Source of the DNA: Dermatemys mawii
Lineage: Eukaryota > Chordata > Testudines > Dermatemydidae
Direction: 5' to 3'
Assembly: GCA_007922305.1 (NCBI GenBank)
Contig: ML677351.1
Coordinates: forward strand, 13,930,749-13,994,748
DNA: 64,000 nt
Positions 24,701 through 35,000 of this stretch are shown in pieces. The notes below the pieces were generated by a model. The model worked only from the letters and a program-made list of their open reading frames with translations. It did no database searches and was not told the DNA's origin. Position numbers and translations under genes: made by a program. Numbering within the stretch: the first letter of the stretch is position 1; each line of letters starts with the position of its first letter.

Positions 24701-26346
24701 GGGACAGTCAACCTTGTGACTTGGCCATTCACTTCTGAGTACCTGGGCTCAGACTCGAATTTAGGCTTGTTGGCCTTCATTCTAATCCTCAGCCCAGCAC
24801 CCACAGTTTGGCATTACTGCCAGTGTTTAATCAGGAATGGCTCTGAACTGGAATAGCAGGAGGCTTCAAGCCACAAGTGAGTGCACTGGCAGAACTGGGG
24901 GGAGTAGGGTACCTTGCACACCAGCCTGGGCACTAACTGGTATTAGGCTCAGTTAACTCTGAAAGATAATTAGTACTTTCTGGATTTTCGCTTAGAGAGT
25001 TGGTTGGTAGAAATGTTCCCCCTCCAGGTTTGAAATGCTGTCAAAAGTAATATAGATCCTAAATGCAGAAGTCAAATAAAGAAATTGCTTTAATCATTCA
25101 TTGAGAGAGGCTGACATGTCATGGCAAACTGAAAAATACAGCTCTTTGGAAATTCTGCTTAGGTTTGGTTTTCTGGATCACTCCAGCATGACTCTTCGCT
25201 TCTCAGGATATTTGCATAAAAACAGGATCTTTGTAGCTTAAGAGTTCAACCAGGGTAATGCAGAGCAAACGCTGGTTAACTCACAATCTTTGGTGTAGGC
25301 AAGACAGAATGGATTATCAATCTAATAACACATTCACCTCTGAGTGTGGGGAGAATACTATCCTGCTCTTGCAGGTGAGGTGGGCTAGATGAGCCTACTA
25401 CATCTTTTCCATCTCCATTTTCTATAATTCTACATCATAATCCTGTCCACAAGAGTTAACTGATACCACATATGTAATTCAAGGATTTTTAACATACCAT
25501 ATGAACTGGAAGACATGACATACTCCTAAGTGACACATGGCATGAACTTTGACTTGTAAAACAAGTCCCTTCATGTCGTATGGTATTAAGGCTCTCAAAT
25601 AAAGTAATATAGGGGAGACCACTAAAAAGTAAATACAAGGTCAGTAAATTTACGATTGGATTAGACACTTGTGGTTAGTGGGTGGAGCCCCGAGAAGTTA
25701 CTGTACAAAGATTGCCTGGCTTGGTAGTCCTGTGTACAGCCAAACAGATAATTCTTTGTATATTTGTTCGGTTAACTTAGAAAAATGCACTCATTTCTAA
25801 AATTGTAAAACTTATTTACAGTGAATAGAAATGCCAATAGTCTAGGTAAGCTTATATTAATGGTCACCTGCAAACAAATACCAACGGTCTTAATATTGAG
25901 ACATTCAGTGAGTGCAACATAGTAATCTGTTCTGTAAACGTTTTTAAGTCACACTTATGGAACAACCGATCATAAAAGAATAAATATAACTGTCCCCTTA
26001 GAGACTGTTATCAGGCTACCAAAGGTGTGGAAGCTCCAAAGTTCACCAGTTTCCGTAGGTTGCACTACAAGGCCCTTAGGCTCCTGGCAAATCTCCAGCA
26101 TGCCTCTCTTTCCTAGAATACATGAGAGCAGAGGCCAGAAGAGTGGCTGTGAATGGCTGTGTATCGCAAGGGACATGGATAGAGAGACCTTGGCAGAGGA
26201 ACATTTTTCCATATCTGTGGTCAATAGGACAGAAGGGTGGCCAGAACAGACCCTGTAATGTCTTTGCCCTGCACACTCTATAGTGGAACTGAACACAGGA
26301 AAAGAATGGTTCATTATCTGTTGAGCCTCAGGATGGAGTCACTCAC
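21779..26346 (-). other. PTGFRN: PTGFRN intron 4
   Basis: A 4.6-kb intron between the Ig-4 and Ig-3 exons. It holds one clear MITE (24155-24428). A possible older MITE lies at 23101-23350, where a ggctacatctgcactgg start resembles MITE ends. A CR1-like tail (tgggctagatgagcc followed by tctccattttctataattct) lies near 25370-25435. The rest shows nothing recognisable. Confidence 0.7.
24155..24428. mobile_element. PIF/Harbinger-type MITE
   Basis: The ends are gggcacggctacactgg and tgtagacaagccc, imperfect inverses of the gggc-ttgtctacact type. TAA flanks both sides (24152-24154 and 24429-24431), the 3-base TWA target duplication expected of PIF/Harbinger. The interior holds tctacactagagctttaaag near its middle, suggesting a composite. 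No coding capacity. Confidence 0.75.
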
Positions 26347-26730
26347 CTAATGCTGTCACCACCACGTTGACTGGTGAAGATGTCTTCTCCACCACCTTAT
26401 GCCAGCTCCCATTGTGCTGTGGCACCCAGACAGCTGCTTGGCAGAAATAGTAGCCAGAGTCTTTCACACTCACATCACGCACCAGCAGGTGATAGGAATT
26501 TCTATCCATGTGACTCAGGCTGATGAGGGGAGAGTCACTGACCAAAGAATCACGGTCCAAACTCAACAAAAACTGGGCATCCGACAAGGTATCATCAAGT
26601 GACTCACTGAAGTACCATGTCAGCTGAGCTTGGAAGATGCCACTCCTGTCTGTTGTGATGTTGCAGGTTAGGTCCAGAGAGTCCCTTTCAGTCACAGACA
26701 TGTTGCTTGGAGCAATAAGCACATCCAGAG
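26347..26730 (-). CDS. PTGFRN: PTGFRN exon 4: Ig domain 3
   Basis: The exon encodes 127 whole codons plus split codons, one V-type Ig domain. The first Cys is in LDLTCNITTDRS, the core Trp in LTWYFSES, and the second Cys in DSGYYFCQAAVW. Three N-glycosylation sequons are visible: NMS, NIT and NGS. The stretches SLDRDSLV and SYHLLVRDVS are close to human domain 3. The acceptor is TATTCAAG and the donor TTAG followed by GTGAGT at 26346. Both ends are phase 1, so skipping this exon would keep the frame. The second Ig Cys, in YYFC, is also conserved, so the domain looks intact. Confidence 0.96.
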
Positions 26731-27548
26731 CTTGAATATTAAAAAAACAAGACAAGTGTTATTTTCAAGAGTTTGTCACAAACTATTTAATGCCAACTGA
26801 TCTGGTACTGCAACTCCAGTAACTTTAGCTCTCCGCTTTCAGTGCTTAGTGATTTGACTACAGGTTTGTACCGATCTATAAAAGTTGCAAACTATGAGTG
26901 TGTATAGCAGTTTAAACTTGAGTTTTCATTTCCAGAGAGGACCTTTGTGATCAGTAGACTGCAAAGCTGATGACAGCATTAAATTTAGTTTAGTTTAAAT
27001 GAGGGCTGTTGATTACTCACAGTTAACTCACACGGTTATCAAAAAATGAACTGCAATTAAAAAAATTAAAACAGCGATTAATCATGATTAATTGCACTGT
27101 TAAACAACAGAATACCAATTGAAATTTATTAAACATTTTTGGATGTTTTTCTACATTTTCAGATATATTTATTTCAATACAACACAGAATACAAAAAGTG
27201 TACAGTACTCACTTTATATTATTTTTATTATAAATATTTGCATGGAAAAAATGATAAACAAAAGAAATAGTATTTTTCAATTCATCTCACACAAGTACCA
27301 TAGTGCAATCTCTTTATCATGAAAGTGAAACTTACAAAAGATAGATTTTTTTTGTTTGTTACATAACTGCACTCAAAAGCAAAGTAATGTAGGCTCTAAA
27401 GTTTTACAAGTCCACTCGGTCCTACTTCTTGTTCAGCCAAGTGCTAAGACAAACAAGTTTGTTTACATTTACGGGAGATAATGCTGACTCTTCTTGTTTA
27501 TAATGTCACTAGAAAGTGAGAACAGACATTCACATGGCACTTTTGTAG

Positions 27549-27749
27549 TCAGCATTGCACGTATTTACATGCCAGATATGCTAAACATTCATATGCCCCT
27601 TCACACTTTGGCCACCATTCCAGAGGACATGCTTCCATGTGGATGATACATGTTAAAAAAAATAATGAATTAATTAAATTTTGGCTGAATTCCTCGGGGG
27701 AGAATTGTATGTCTCCTACTCTGTGTTTTACCTGCATTCTGCCATACAT
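27549..27749 (-). pseudogene. hAT transposase C-terminal fragment (left arm)
   Basis: The minus-strand frame contains ACPLEWWPKCEGAYECLAYL, which resembles the PLEWW-x(n)-YxxLAxxAxxYL stretch just before the hAT dimerisation domain. A stop follows at CKYVQC, and the dimerisation segment continues in broken frames down to about 27420. This arm keeps the PLEWW segment that the right arm has lost. Confidence 0.7.
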
Positions 27750-27770
27750 TTCATGTTATAGCTGTCTTGG

Positions 27771-28195
27771 ATGATGACCCAGCATGTTGTTCGTTTTAGG
27801 AACACTTTCATTGCAGATTTAATAAGATGGAAAGAAGGTACCAATGTGAGGTTTCTAAAGATAGCTACATCACCTGACCCAAGATTTAAGAACCGGAAGT
27901 GCTTTCCAAAATCTGAGAGGGAGGAGATGTGGAAATGCTTTCAGAAATCTTAAAAGAGCAACACTCCGATGTGGAAACTACAAAATTCGTACCACCAAAA
28001 AAGAAAAATCACAAAGAGACATATGAGTCTTTAGCACATACGTCATGTAAATATCTTGCAACACTAGCTACAACAGTGCCATGCGAACGTCTGTTCTCAC
28101 TTTCAGGTGACATTGTAAACCAGAAGCAGGCAGCATTATCTCATGAAAACGTAAACAAATTTGTTTGTCTGAACGGTTGGCTGAACAAGAAGTAG
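27771..28195 (+). pseudogene. hAT transposase C-terminal fragment (right arm)
   Basis: Two frames carry consecutive parts of a hAT (ZBED-like) transposase. The first (27771-27953) has DPRFKNRKCFPKSEREEMW. A frameshift near 27929-27953 leads into the second, which ends with YLATLATTVPCERLFSLSG and LSHENVNKFVCLNGWL, the conserved hAT dimerisation domain, and a stop at 28193-28195. The region between the KKK-rich stretch and KETYESL appears deleted, since the PLEWW segment is absent. The N-terminal BED finger and most catalytic residues are absent, so this is dead as a transposase. Confidence 0.8.
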
Positions 28196-28693
28196 GACTG
28201 AGTGGACCTGTAGGCTCTAAAGTTTTACACAGTTTTATTTTTGAATGCAGTTATTTTTTGTACATAATTCTACATTTGTAAGTTCGACTTTCATGATAAA
28301 GAGACTACACTACAGTACTTGTATTTAGTGAACTGAAAGATACTAATTTTTACAGTGCAAATATTTATAATAATATAAACTGAGCACTGTACACTCTGTA
28401 TTCAGTGTTGTAATTGAAATCAATATATTTGAAAATGAGGAAAACATCCAAAAAAAATTTATATAAGTACTATCTTATTATTGTTTAACAGTGCGATTAA
28501 TCTCATGATTAATTGCGATGAATTTTAATTGCGTGATTAATCGTAATTATTTTATTTTTTTTAATTGCTTGACAGCACTAGTTTAAATAATGAAAAGCAT
28601 GTATTAGGAGGGATTTCCACACTTTTCATCTCCTATGCTTTGTTAACAAGTGATATTGTTTACCTCCTGCTGCAAGACTTGTCAGGTGTCTGT

Positions 28694-28956
28694 GGCCTTG
28701 TCTTCACTAGGGGGTTGGATCGACCGCAGATCACGTAGCTGAAGTTGCGTATCTGCAGCCGACTTACCTGCCTTCCTCACGGCGGCGGCAGTCGGCGGCG
28801 CGCTCCCCCGTCGACTCCATCTTACGCCTCTGGTCAAGCTGGAGTTACGGAGTCGACGGGGGGCAGCGCTGGCAATCGATTTATCGCGCCTTGACGAGAC
28901 ACGATAAATCGATCGCCATAAGATCGATCTTTCCCCGCTGTAGTGAAGATGAGGCC
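28694..28956. mobile_element. MITE, PIF/Harbinger-like ends
   Basis: The ends are ggccttgtcttcactag and gtagtgaagatgaggcc, imperfect inverses of the turtle gcc-tgtctacact type. The interior holds facing cgacgg/ccgtcga and atcgat-rich blocks. The 3-base flank TGT on both sides is not the usual TWA. No coding capacity. Confidence 0.6.
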
Positions 28957-31900
28957 TGTGACTCTGTCCCCTCTCCTTCATGTGTCTATTTATTCGCATT
29001 GTGTATGCATATGTCCAAGGACTGAGTGTACAAACAATAGCTCAAAGTCGGGTTGAACTAGCTCTAATCCCTAGTTGGCATCCTAAGGGACCTGAGGATC
29101 CCAAGGACCCCAATCAAGGATTAGAGCCCAACTCTAGTAGACTCTGTACAAGCAGGGTTGCTACATGTTCCTTAACAGTGGTTATGTGCCCACCTCAGAA
29201 AGTGAGTGGGCATTTCTATGGTGGGTGAAGGGATTTCTGTCTATATGATCATTCTGGTACATATTGAATATCAGTTTGTAAAGCACTTAGGGATTCTTGG
29301 GAATGTACTATATAAATGCAAGAACCTGTGTGTTTTTTCTCAATTATCAAAGCCCTTGTCTTTAAGATCAAGAATTACTCCTCAGCTTACCTCTGCCTTT
29401 GACAGCATAGCAAAGTCAAAAGACTCAATCTGACACCACGGTACACCAGACTTGCAGACACCTAAATGACCCAAGTACCTCCTCACAGCTGACTAAGGTG
29501 TCATTAGTTTTTCCTGTTATGACCATAGTATGAGTAGAGGGGGCTAGTAAAACCTTCACAGTAATGGAAAGTAGCAATAGGAGAAGGTTAGCAGTGAGGA
29601 GTTCATGAAGTTACATAGCTAATCACATTCACAAATTAACAGTACAATATCAGTTTTGCAGGTTCAAACCTCCTTATTTACAGAAAAGACAGTAGTGTCC
29701 AGGACGGCCAAAATAGCCTGGAATACATCACATCCACCTTTGTCTTTAATACCGATGTACAGCGTAGAGGCTATAGGAGCCAGCACACAATGGTCTTCAA
29801 AGCCAAGCAGTCAGGACGTGTTGCATGACATATATGTGGCATTTACAGGCCACACCAGGCCACCTTCCATTTTGTATACAGGGAGGAGGATGTGATCTAC
29901 TCAACTTTATGCAATTTAGGACAGGCCTCATGCTCCTGACAAATAGCCAGTGCTGCCACTGACCAGGCTGAATTTAATGAAATAAAAAATATCAAAAATG
30001 CAGCCCCTGCTCATGCACACTGTTGCTGGTCCCTAGTGCTCCCGCTCCCTCATTCAACCACTGATTAAACCCCAACTTCTTAAAAATGTAAGAGTTTGAC
30101 AAGGCAATGCCATAATTAGAGCCCTTACGCAGTACTGTACCCCATGGCTCTGGAGAACGCATCTGAGAGCTTTTCTGTCAGCAGACATACGCTAAGAGAA
30201 GAGGGAGCAGATTAATCCAGCAGAGCTCACTACTAAGCCCCATCAACCAGAAACAGCTACCTAACCCTAAATTCTGGGTTCTCCCTATAACAAAGGATTT
30301 CACATGCCTCTTCTGCCCGAACACACTGTCACAGTTCAGGACAACTGCACTTGCATTTCTCCTCAGCAATCCAGTAAGGGCACCCCGTCTCAGACTTCCA
30401 GCTCCCCAGCTGTTGCCTTTCTTGGGTGGAGACAAACATCTCACTTCCTTCTGATCAGGGAACTTCCAGGCTGCCCAGCTCCCTGCCTACACTACCTTAT
30501 TCACAGCACAAGCAGGCTGCCCAACCTCACCTATTTGCCTTCTCTTCAGAGACTGATAACAGAGGTATAAATGACCACACAGTTCTTCCTGGGCAAGTCT
30601 ATTTATTCTTAAGATAAAAAGCCCTATAGAGAACACACAAAAGAATCCACACGCACTGTGATAAGCTCACCAGAGCATCTCCCAACCCTAACGCAGCCTC
30701 TAGCAGAGTAGTCCTTCCACACCCCGTCCAGATTTTATGCTCACAAGTTCGTCACAGCTTCAGCTCACAATCAACACCCTCATAACATCTTTTATACAGT
30801 TCTGGGTCTTAGAGCTGGAGTTTCCACGAGCAGGTAGTTAGAGAACAATGGGTTTTCCTTCCCGGGTTGTAGCTTCAAAAAGGAAGGATTCAAAGTGGAC
30901 AATTTGAATTCTCCTCACACTGTCGCCTTCCCCCATCCATATTTTCTAGGAAATCTACTTTACACGCATTGTCAAAAAAGTCTTTTGAAGTTCCTAAATG
31001 TTTACATTAGTCAAGTCCCTAGAAAAGTTACATAGAATTCTACAGTAACACAAATACAGGCATGTCACGTCTTAGGTGTATTTAACTTACGCGATTTCCA
31101 CTTTATGTGGTTGGCAAAAAAAAAAAAGGGGGGGGGCGGAATATTTTTAAAAAACTTTCTGTAGGGGGTGCGATTTTGCCCATCATTGAAGTCAATGGGT
31201 TCTGGCTTTACGCGGTTTCCACTTTACGGAACCCTCACGCAAGACATGACATGCCTGTAATTGCATTTTCAATACAATGGACCCCGAAGGCACCAAGCCC
31301 AATCAAATAGGATTTAACGTCATTCAATAAAGTTTGTCTTAATTCCATAAGATTTATTCAGGACATTGTCAGCCTGTCACACACACTTCCTGAAATACTA
31401 TCACTCAGATTTCTATGGGAACATCATGCCCATTCTTCCACCAACTAATAAGATGCATCACTATTACAACTCCCCCAACCTCATATTTCGGCAGGGCTAG
31501 CACAATTATGTGCCCAGTGTATCTATTTATGAAGTCTGTGGGCAAGAGAGATTTGGATACTCACAACCCAGCACCAGGAATCTTTTTGTTTCCTAAACAC
31601 ATGCAATTTACAGTGCCTTACTCAGGTGTAGCACAGTGCTTAGAAATACTCCTTGCTAAACAGCTGCCAACATTACAGAGCAAGCAGTCCGGTGGGCTGG
31701 GAGCAGCAAAATGAACACAAGCCGAACTAAACAGTCATACTTAGAAATAATATTGGTCTTTACCCTGAAAAGCTATATACAGCAAACACTCCACATCTGC
31801 CACTGATGCACAGACAACCCTGGGGAGGAGTGAGGCTGCTGTTTAACACCATAGGACAGAAAATAGAGGAGAGAGGAATTCGGGGAGAGAAAAAAACACA

Positions 31901-31982
31901 AAGTACCCAAGTAGAAATGTCACCAAGACACAGAAACCACCCCACTCTTGGGAGGTACGACAGGAAATTAAAGGACCATGAG

Positions 31983-32243
31983 GGTATGCCTCCAATGGAA
32001 TAAAAGACCCGCAGCACAGACACGGCTGGCTCGAGTCAGGCTCGCGGGGCTCTGCATACAGGGCTAAAAATTGCTGTGTAAACGTTTGAGCCCGAGGTCT
32101 GGGACCCCAAGTGCAGGGGAGGGTCCCAGAACCCAGGTTCCAACCTAAGCCCAAATGTCAACACAGCCATTTTATAGCCCAGTGAGCCCAAATCACCTGT
32201 CTCAGCCCAGATGTTACTATTTAATTGCTGTGTAGACATACCA
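31983..32243. mobile_element. MITE with ggtatg...catacc ends
   Basis: The left end ggtatgcctccaatgg and right end ctgtgtagacatacc are imperfect inverses. The interior has the conserved turtle block ctgggaccccaagtgc and ggttccaacctaagccc. No coding capacity; superfamily uncertain. Confidence 0.55.
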
Positions 32244-32492
32244 CAAGTGATTTGAAGCTAGATTTTATACCTCATTTAGAAGACAGAGCCCTCAACAGCA
32301 CATCTCCCCCAGCACTGTGCTGAGGCCCAGTCTCAGCACTGACTCAAAAAGAAGAGAGCCACGAGTATCATCTCCTGCAGCAATCTAGGTTCTCCCAGGC
32401 TTTCTCTACTTCACTTCTGCTCTTCAAATTGCCATGGATTAGGTGTGGCATGGTTACAAGTCTTAAGGAGACCCTGCACACCTGAAACTCAC

Positions 32493-32912
32493 CAGTCTGT
32501 TGGATTACTACGCTTGCTACTTCCACATTCTTCTCCTGGATCTTCTGCCAGGAACTATCTGCACCTTGCACCCACTCGCTCACTAGACACCTGTAGAGGC
32601 CCTCATCCATCGGCAGCGCCTGGGATACAGACAGTTGGTAAATGTCATTTGCCACTGTGTCCAGGCGCACATCTCCACTCAGGTAGCGCTCTTCATACTC
32701 CGGGCTGGGCTGGAACTTGCCCTCGTGTGTCAGAGAGAGGATTTCCTGCCAGGCTGGACCATTCTTGAGCTCCCAGGTGACTTGCAGGTGGGTATGTTCT
32801 GAGGAAGTGGTGGAAGCTGAGCAACGTATTTCAAATGAGTCTCCCTCTGATAGTTTGCGAGGTTTTGAGGACCGGGCTTTAGACCCACTCACAGTTAAGC
32901 CATCAGCAATCA
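32493..32912 (-). CDS. PTGFRN: PTGFRN exon 3: Ig domain 2, carries the EWI-motif position
   Basis: The exon encodes 139 whole codons plus split codons, one V-type Ig domain. Visible anchors are the first Cys in FEIRCSA, core Trp in VTWELK, the strand signature GDVRLDTV, and the second Cys in DEGLYRCLVSEW. The sequence is VIADGLTV at its start and VEVASVVIQQT at its end, matching human domain 2. The tripeptide that names the EWI family reads Glu-Trp-Val here (codons at 32569-32577) instead of Glu-Trp-Ile. The acceptor is GAATAG and the donor ACTG followed by GTGAGT at 32492. Both junctions are phase 1. No N-X-S/T sequon is seen in this domain. It is separated from exon 2 by only 1,134 bp, the shortest intron in the window. 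Confidence 0.96.
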
Positions 32913-34046
32913 CTATTCAAAGAAGAAAACATTATATATCAGGCACATAGTAATATATGTGAGTTTATGGAAATGGTAAAGAGAGGGGATGGGAAATGCT
33001 GTTGGCTGACTGGCCTAGCTGTGCAATTATACTGAATTCTCAAAGCAGGTCTTGGACAATCACTCTCATCTCCCCCACAACCTTCCTGCCCCCTCAGAAA
33101 ACAAAGTCACATTAAACCCCAGGTATTTTATCAGAGCAAGCCACCCACTTCAGGAGTTGGCAATGAAGTCCTTAATTTTATCATCACGCCTTTCCCTCTA
33201 GTTCTTGTCTGAGGGGCAAGACCAAGGCAACACCATTCCAACCTACTGTACATCTCCACAGAAGGGCCTAGCTATTTTTGGGGTATTCGGAGAAGAAACA
33301 CTAAGGGAAAAAAGCTCCTTTTCTATCATCAAAGGAGATCAGCAGCAGCAGCATCCTGGCTTAAGGAACACAGCATGTTGTCTAGAAAAAGGGAAACTAT
33401 TCCTACCTCAGTGGCAAAACCCTAGATGACATTGCCTCAGCTACAAAACTTCCTCCATCACCCCTCTTTTATTTCCTAAGTTATCCTGTCTGCCTCAACA
33501 TCAACCAATATTTCATCAAGGGTTGTCGTGGATTCTCTACCACTGACAGTTTTAAAATCAGGTTTGGGTGTTGTTCTAAAAGCTCTGCTCGAGGAATTAT
33601 TTTGGAGAAGTTCTATGGCCTGTTTTATATAGGACGTCAGACTGGATGACCACAATGGTCCCTTGGAATTTATAAATCTGGGAAGACTGTAAATTTGCAG
33701 CATCCTGGACTCTAAGAACAAACCATTTTTAGTTTGGCAATGGTTTTTGACAGTTGGTAATATGAAAAAGTTTGGCAGCATTTACAATAATGTGCCTCCT
33801 TCACCTCTTTATCTCACTTCCCTCTGCTGTTGCCAACCTTTGAACAGCATATTTTTGAAGGGTAGCGTTACAAAATGACCTGGAGGAAGAGGGAGCCACA
33901 TACAGATAACCAGTAACAAGCATTTAGACAAAACGGGGCTATATCTATTCTCAGGTCTGTATACGTTCACAACATGTAATGAGAACACCCAGCAGTACAT
34001 ATTTGTCTGGTACTGATTACAAACACCCCTCGCCCTGTAGAAATAC
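32913..34046 (-). other. PTGFRN: PTGFRN intron 2
   Basis: The shortest intron here, 1,134 bp, between Ig-2 and Ig-1 exons. It contains one CR1 tail in antisense to the gene and otherwise unremarkable sequence. Confidence 0.9.
33480..33700 (+). mobile_element. CR1 LINE 3' tail fragment
   Basis: Blocks gttctaaaagctctgctcga, attattttggagaagttcta, tggcctgttttatataggac and tcagactggatgaccacaat follow the order of a turtle CR1 tail. It is antisense to PTGFRN. No open frame. Confidence 0.8.
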
Positions 34047-34412
34047 CTTTCACTTGGACTGTAGCGTCATAATTTCCCTGAACAGTGGCATCAGTGCTGG
34101 GGGTGATGCACTTGTATTCTCCTTGGTCGACTGGCTGGATACTTCTGATCAGAAGTTCCACAGCATTATTGCTGCTCCGCCTCAGCACGATTTCCCCGCT
34201 GCCAACCCTCTTCTGGTATTGCTGGGAGGTGAATGACGAGTCCCAGGTACTCACAATCCGCACAAAGTCAGTTCCCTGGGAAAATTCCCAGTCAAAGTTC
34301 TGTTCACTAGGTCCATCGTAGTCAGTAACGTTGCAAGGGATCACCGTCTCCGTACCTTCAACTCGAATGAGTGGGCTTTTGGGCACCCTCACAATTCGCC
34401 CTTTGCAGAAAG
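34047..34412 (-). CDS. PTGFRN: PTGFRN exon 2: end of signal peptide and Ig domain 1
   Basis: The exon encodes 121 whole codons plus a split codon at each end. It starts AFCKGRIVRVP, which is the last part of the signal peptide and the mature N-terminus. It is followed by a V-type Ig domain with Cys in VIPCNVTDYDG, core Trp in NFDWEF and second Cys in DQGEYKC. NVT beside the first Cys is an N-glycosylation sequon. The acceptor is a pyrimidine run ending CACCTAG just above 34412. The donor is AAAG followed by GTATTT at 34046-34041. Both junctions are phase 1. The open frame upstream of the acceptor reads through intron and its Met at 34456-34458 should not be taken as the start; the true start codon belongs to exon 1, beyond the window. 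The stretch PSTDATVQGNY is a near-identical match to the human protein. Confidence 0.96.
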
Positions 34413-34866
34413 CTAGGTGGGAGAAGAGAAAACAGACAATTAGCGCAGGAATTATCATGCTGGGTCAGATGTGATATCCGGCTAGTCCAGCATTTGACTT
34501 CTGACTGTGCCAGGTATCCGATGCTTCAGGGGAAGGTGTGAGAAGCCCAAATATGGATAATTAAGGAATAACCTGACAAGTTTTTCCTTCAAACCCCAGT
34601 AAGTTTCAGACTGTCCTACACATTAGGTGCTTTATCCTCTATCTGCATTTCATGTCTAATGTAACTACGGATCATGAATAGCCACATCAATGTCTAATCC
34701 TTTGAATCCTGTTAAGCTATCACAAGATATTACTGAAAACAAGTTTCACATGCTAACTATCTGTTGTGTAAAAAAGATTTTCCTCTTCTCAGTTTTAAGT
34801 TTGACTTTCAATTTTCATTTGAATGTCCCCCTAACTTTATGGGAAAGGTAAACAGGAATGCCCTAG

Positions 34867-35000
34867 CGACAAAGAGACCTGTGGCACCTTAAAAACTAAC
34901 TAAAGTATTAGAGCAAGGTCTCTTAATAGTCTTTAAGGTGCCACAGGACTCTTTGTCACTTCTGCAATTCCAGACTAATACAGCTACCTCTCTGATTCTT
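34867..35000. mobile_element. Penelope-like tail fragments in inverted pair
   Basis: gacaaagagacctgtggcac at 34867 and gtgccacaggactctttgtc around 34940-34958 face each other, then cagactaatacagctacctc closes the right copy. Both copies are short and lack the hammerhead-like core. Confidence 0.6.

Larger units (their letters stand above)
27001..28580. mobile_element. Fold-back hAT transposon with inverted transposase 3' ends
   Basis: A 1,580-bp element flanked by a perfect 8-base duplication GTTTAAAT (26993-27000 and 28581-28588). The ends are gagggctgttgatt and its inverse gcttgacagcacta. Both arms are inverted copies of the same element 3' end, extending at least 500 bp: gtaggctctaaagttttac occurs at 27389 and again, on the same strand as part of the reversed arm layout, at 28211, and atggcac-to-gtgccat junctions at about 27541 and 28077 match each other. 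The left arm therefore reads as minus-strand transposase tail and the right arm as plus-strand. Neither encodes a full transposase. Confidence 0.85.
26731..32492 (-). other. PTGFRN: PTGFRN intron 3
   Basis: A 5.8-kb intron between the Ig-3 and Ig-2 exons. It carries the fold-back hAT (27001-28580) and two MITEs, listed separately. Around 31090-31270 is a stretch with two acgcg-tttccacttta blocks and an A/G run (31116-31137) that I cannot assign. At 30300-30640 a segment resembles an LTR-like turtle repeat but I cannot define its ends. Nothing else is recognisable. Confidence 0.7.
7372..34412 (-). other. PTGFRN: PTGFRN gene, partial (Ig domains 1-5)
   Basis: This span is the central part of a minus-strand gene for a type I membrane glycoprotein of the EWI immunoglobulin subfamily. 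The family protein binds tetraspanins CD9 and CD81 at the plasma membrane and lowers prostaglandin F2-alpha binding to its receptor. Five exons each hold a complete V-type Ig domain, with paired cysteines, a core Trp and a D-x-G-x-Y-x-C motif. All internal junctions are phase 1, so the exons read as one open frame of 667 whole codons. The order and sequence match the human protein as I remember it (about 880 residues, six Ig domains, one membrane helix). The signal-peptide exon, sixth Ig domain and membrane anchor were not found and should lie outside the window. CD101 and IGSF3 are the nearest alternative relatives, but long identical stretches such as DGPSEQNFDW and PSTDATVQGNY favour PTGFRN. 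Confidence 0.95.

Noticed and set aside
34413..34458. In-frame Met upstream of the Ig-1 exon (MIIPALIVCFLFSH...) as a start with signal peptide
   Set aside because: A strong acceptor (polypyrimidine then AG) separates it from the exon, and the family has its signal peptide in a separate first exon. The hydrophobic reading is the translated pyrimidine tract.
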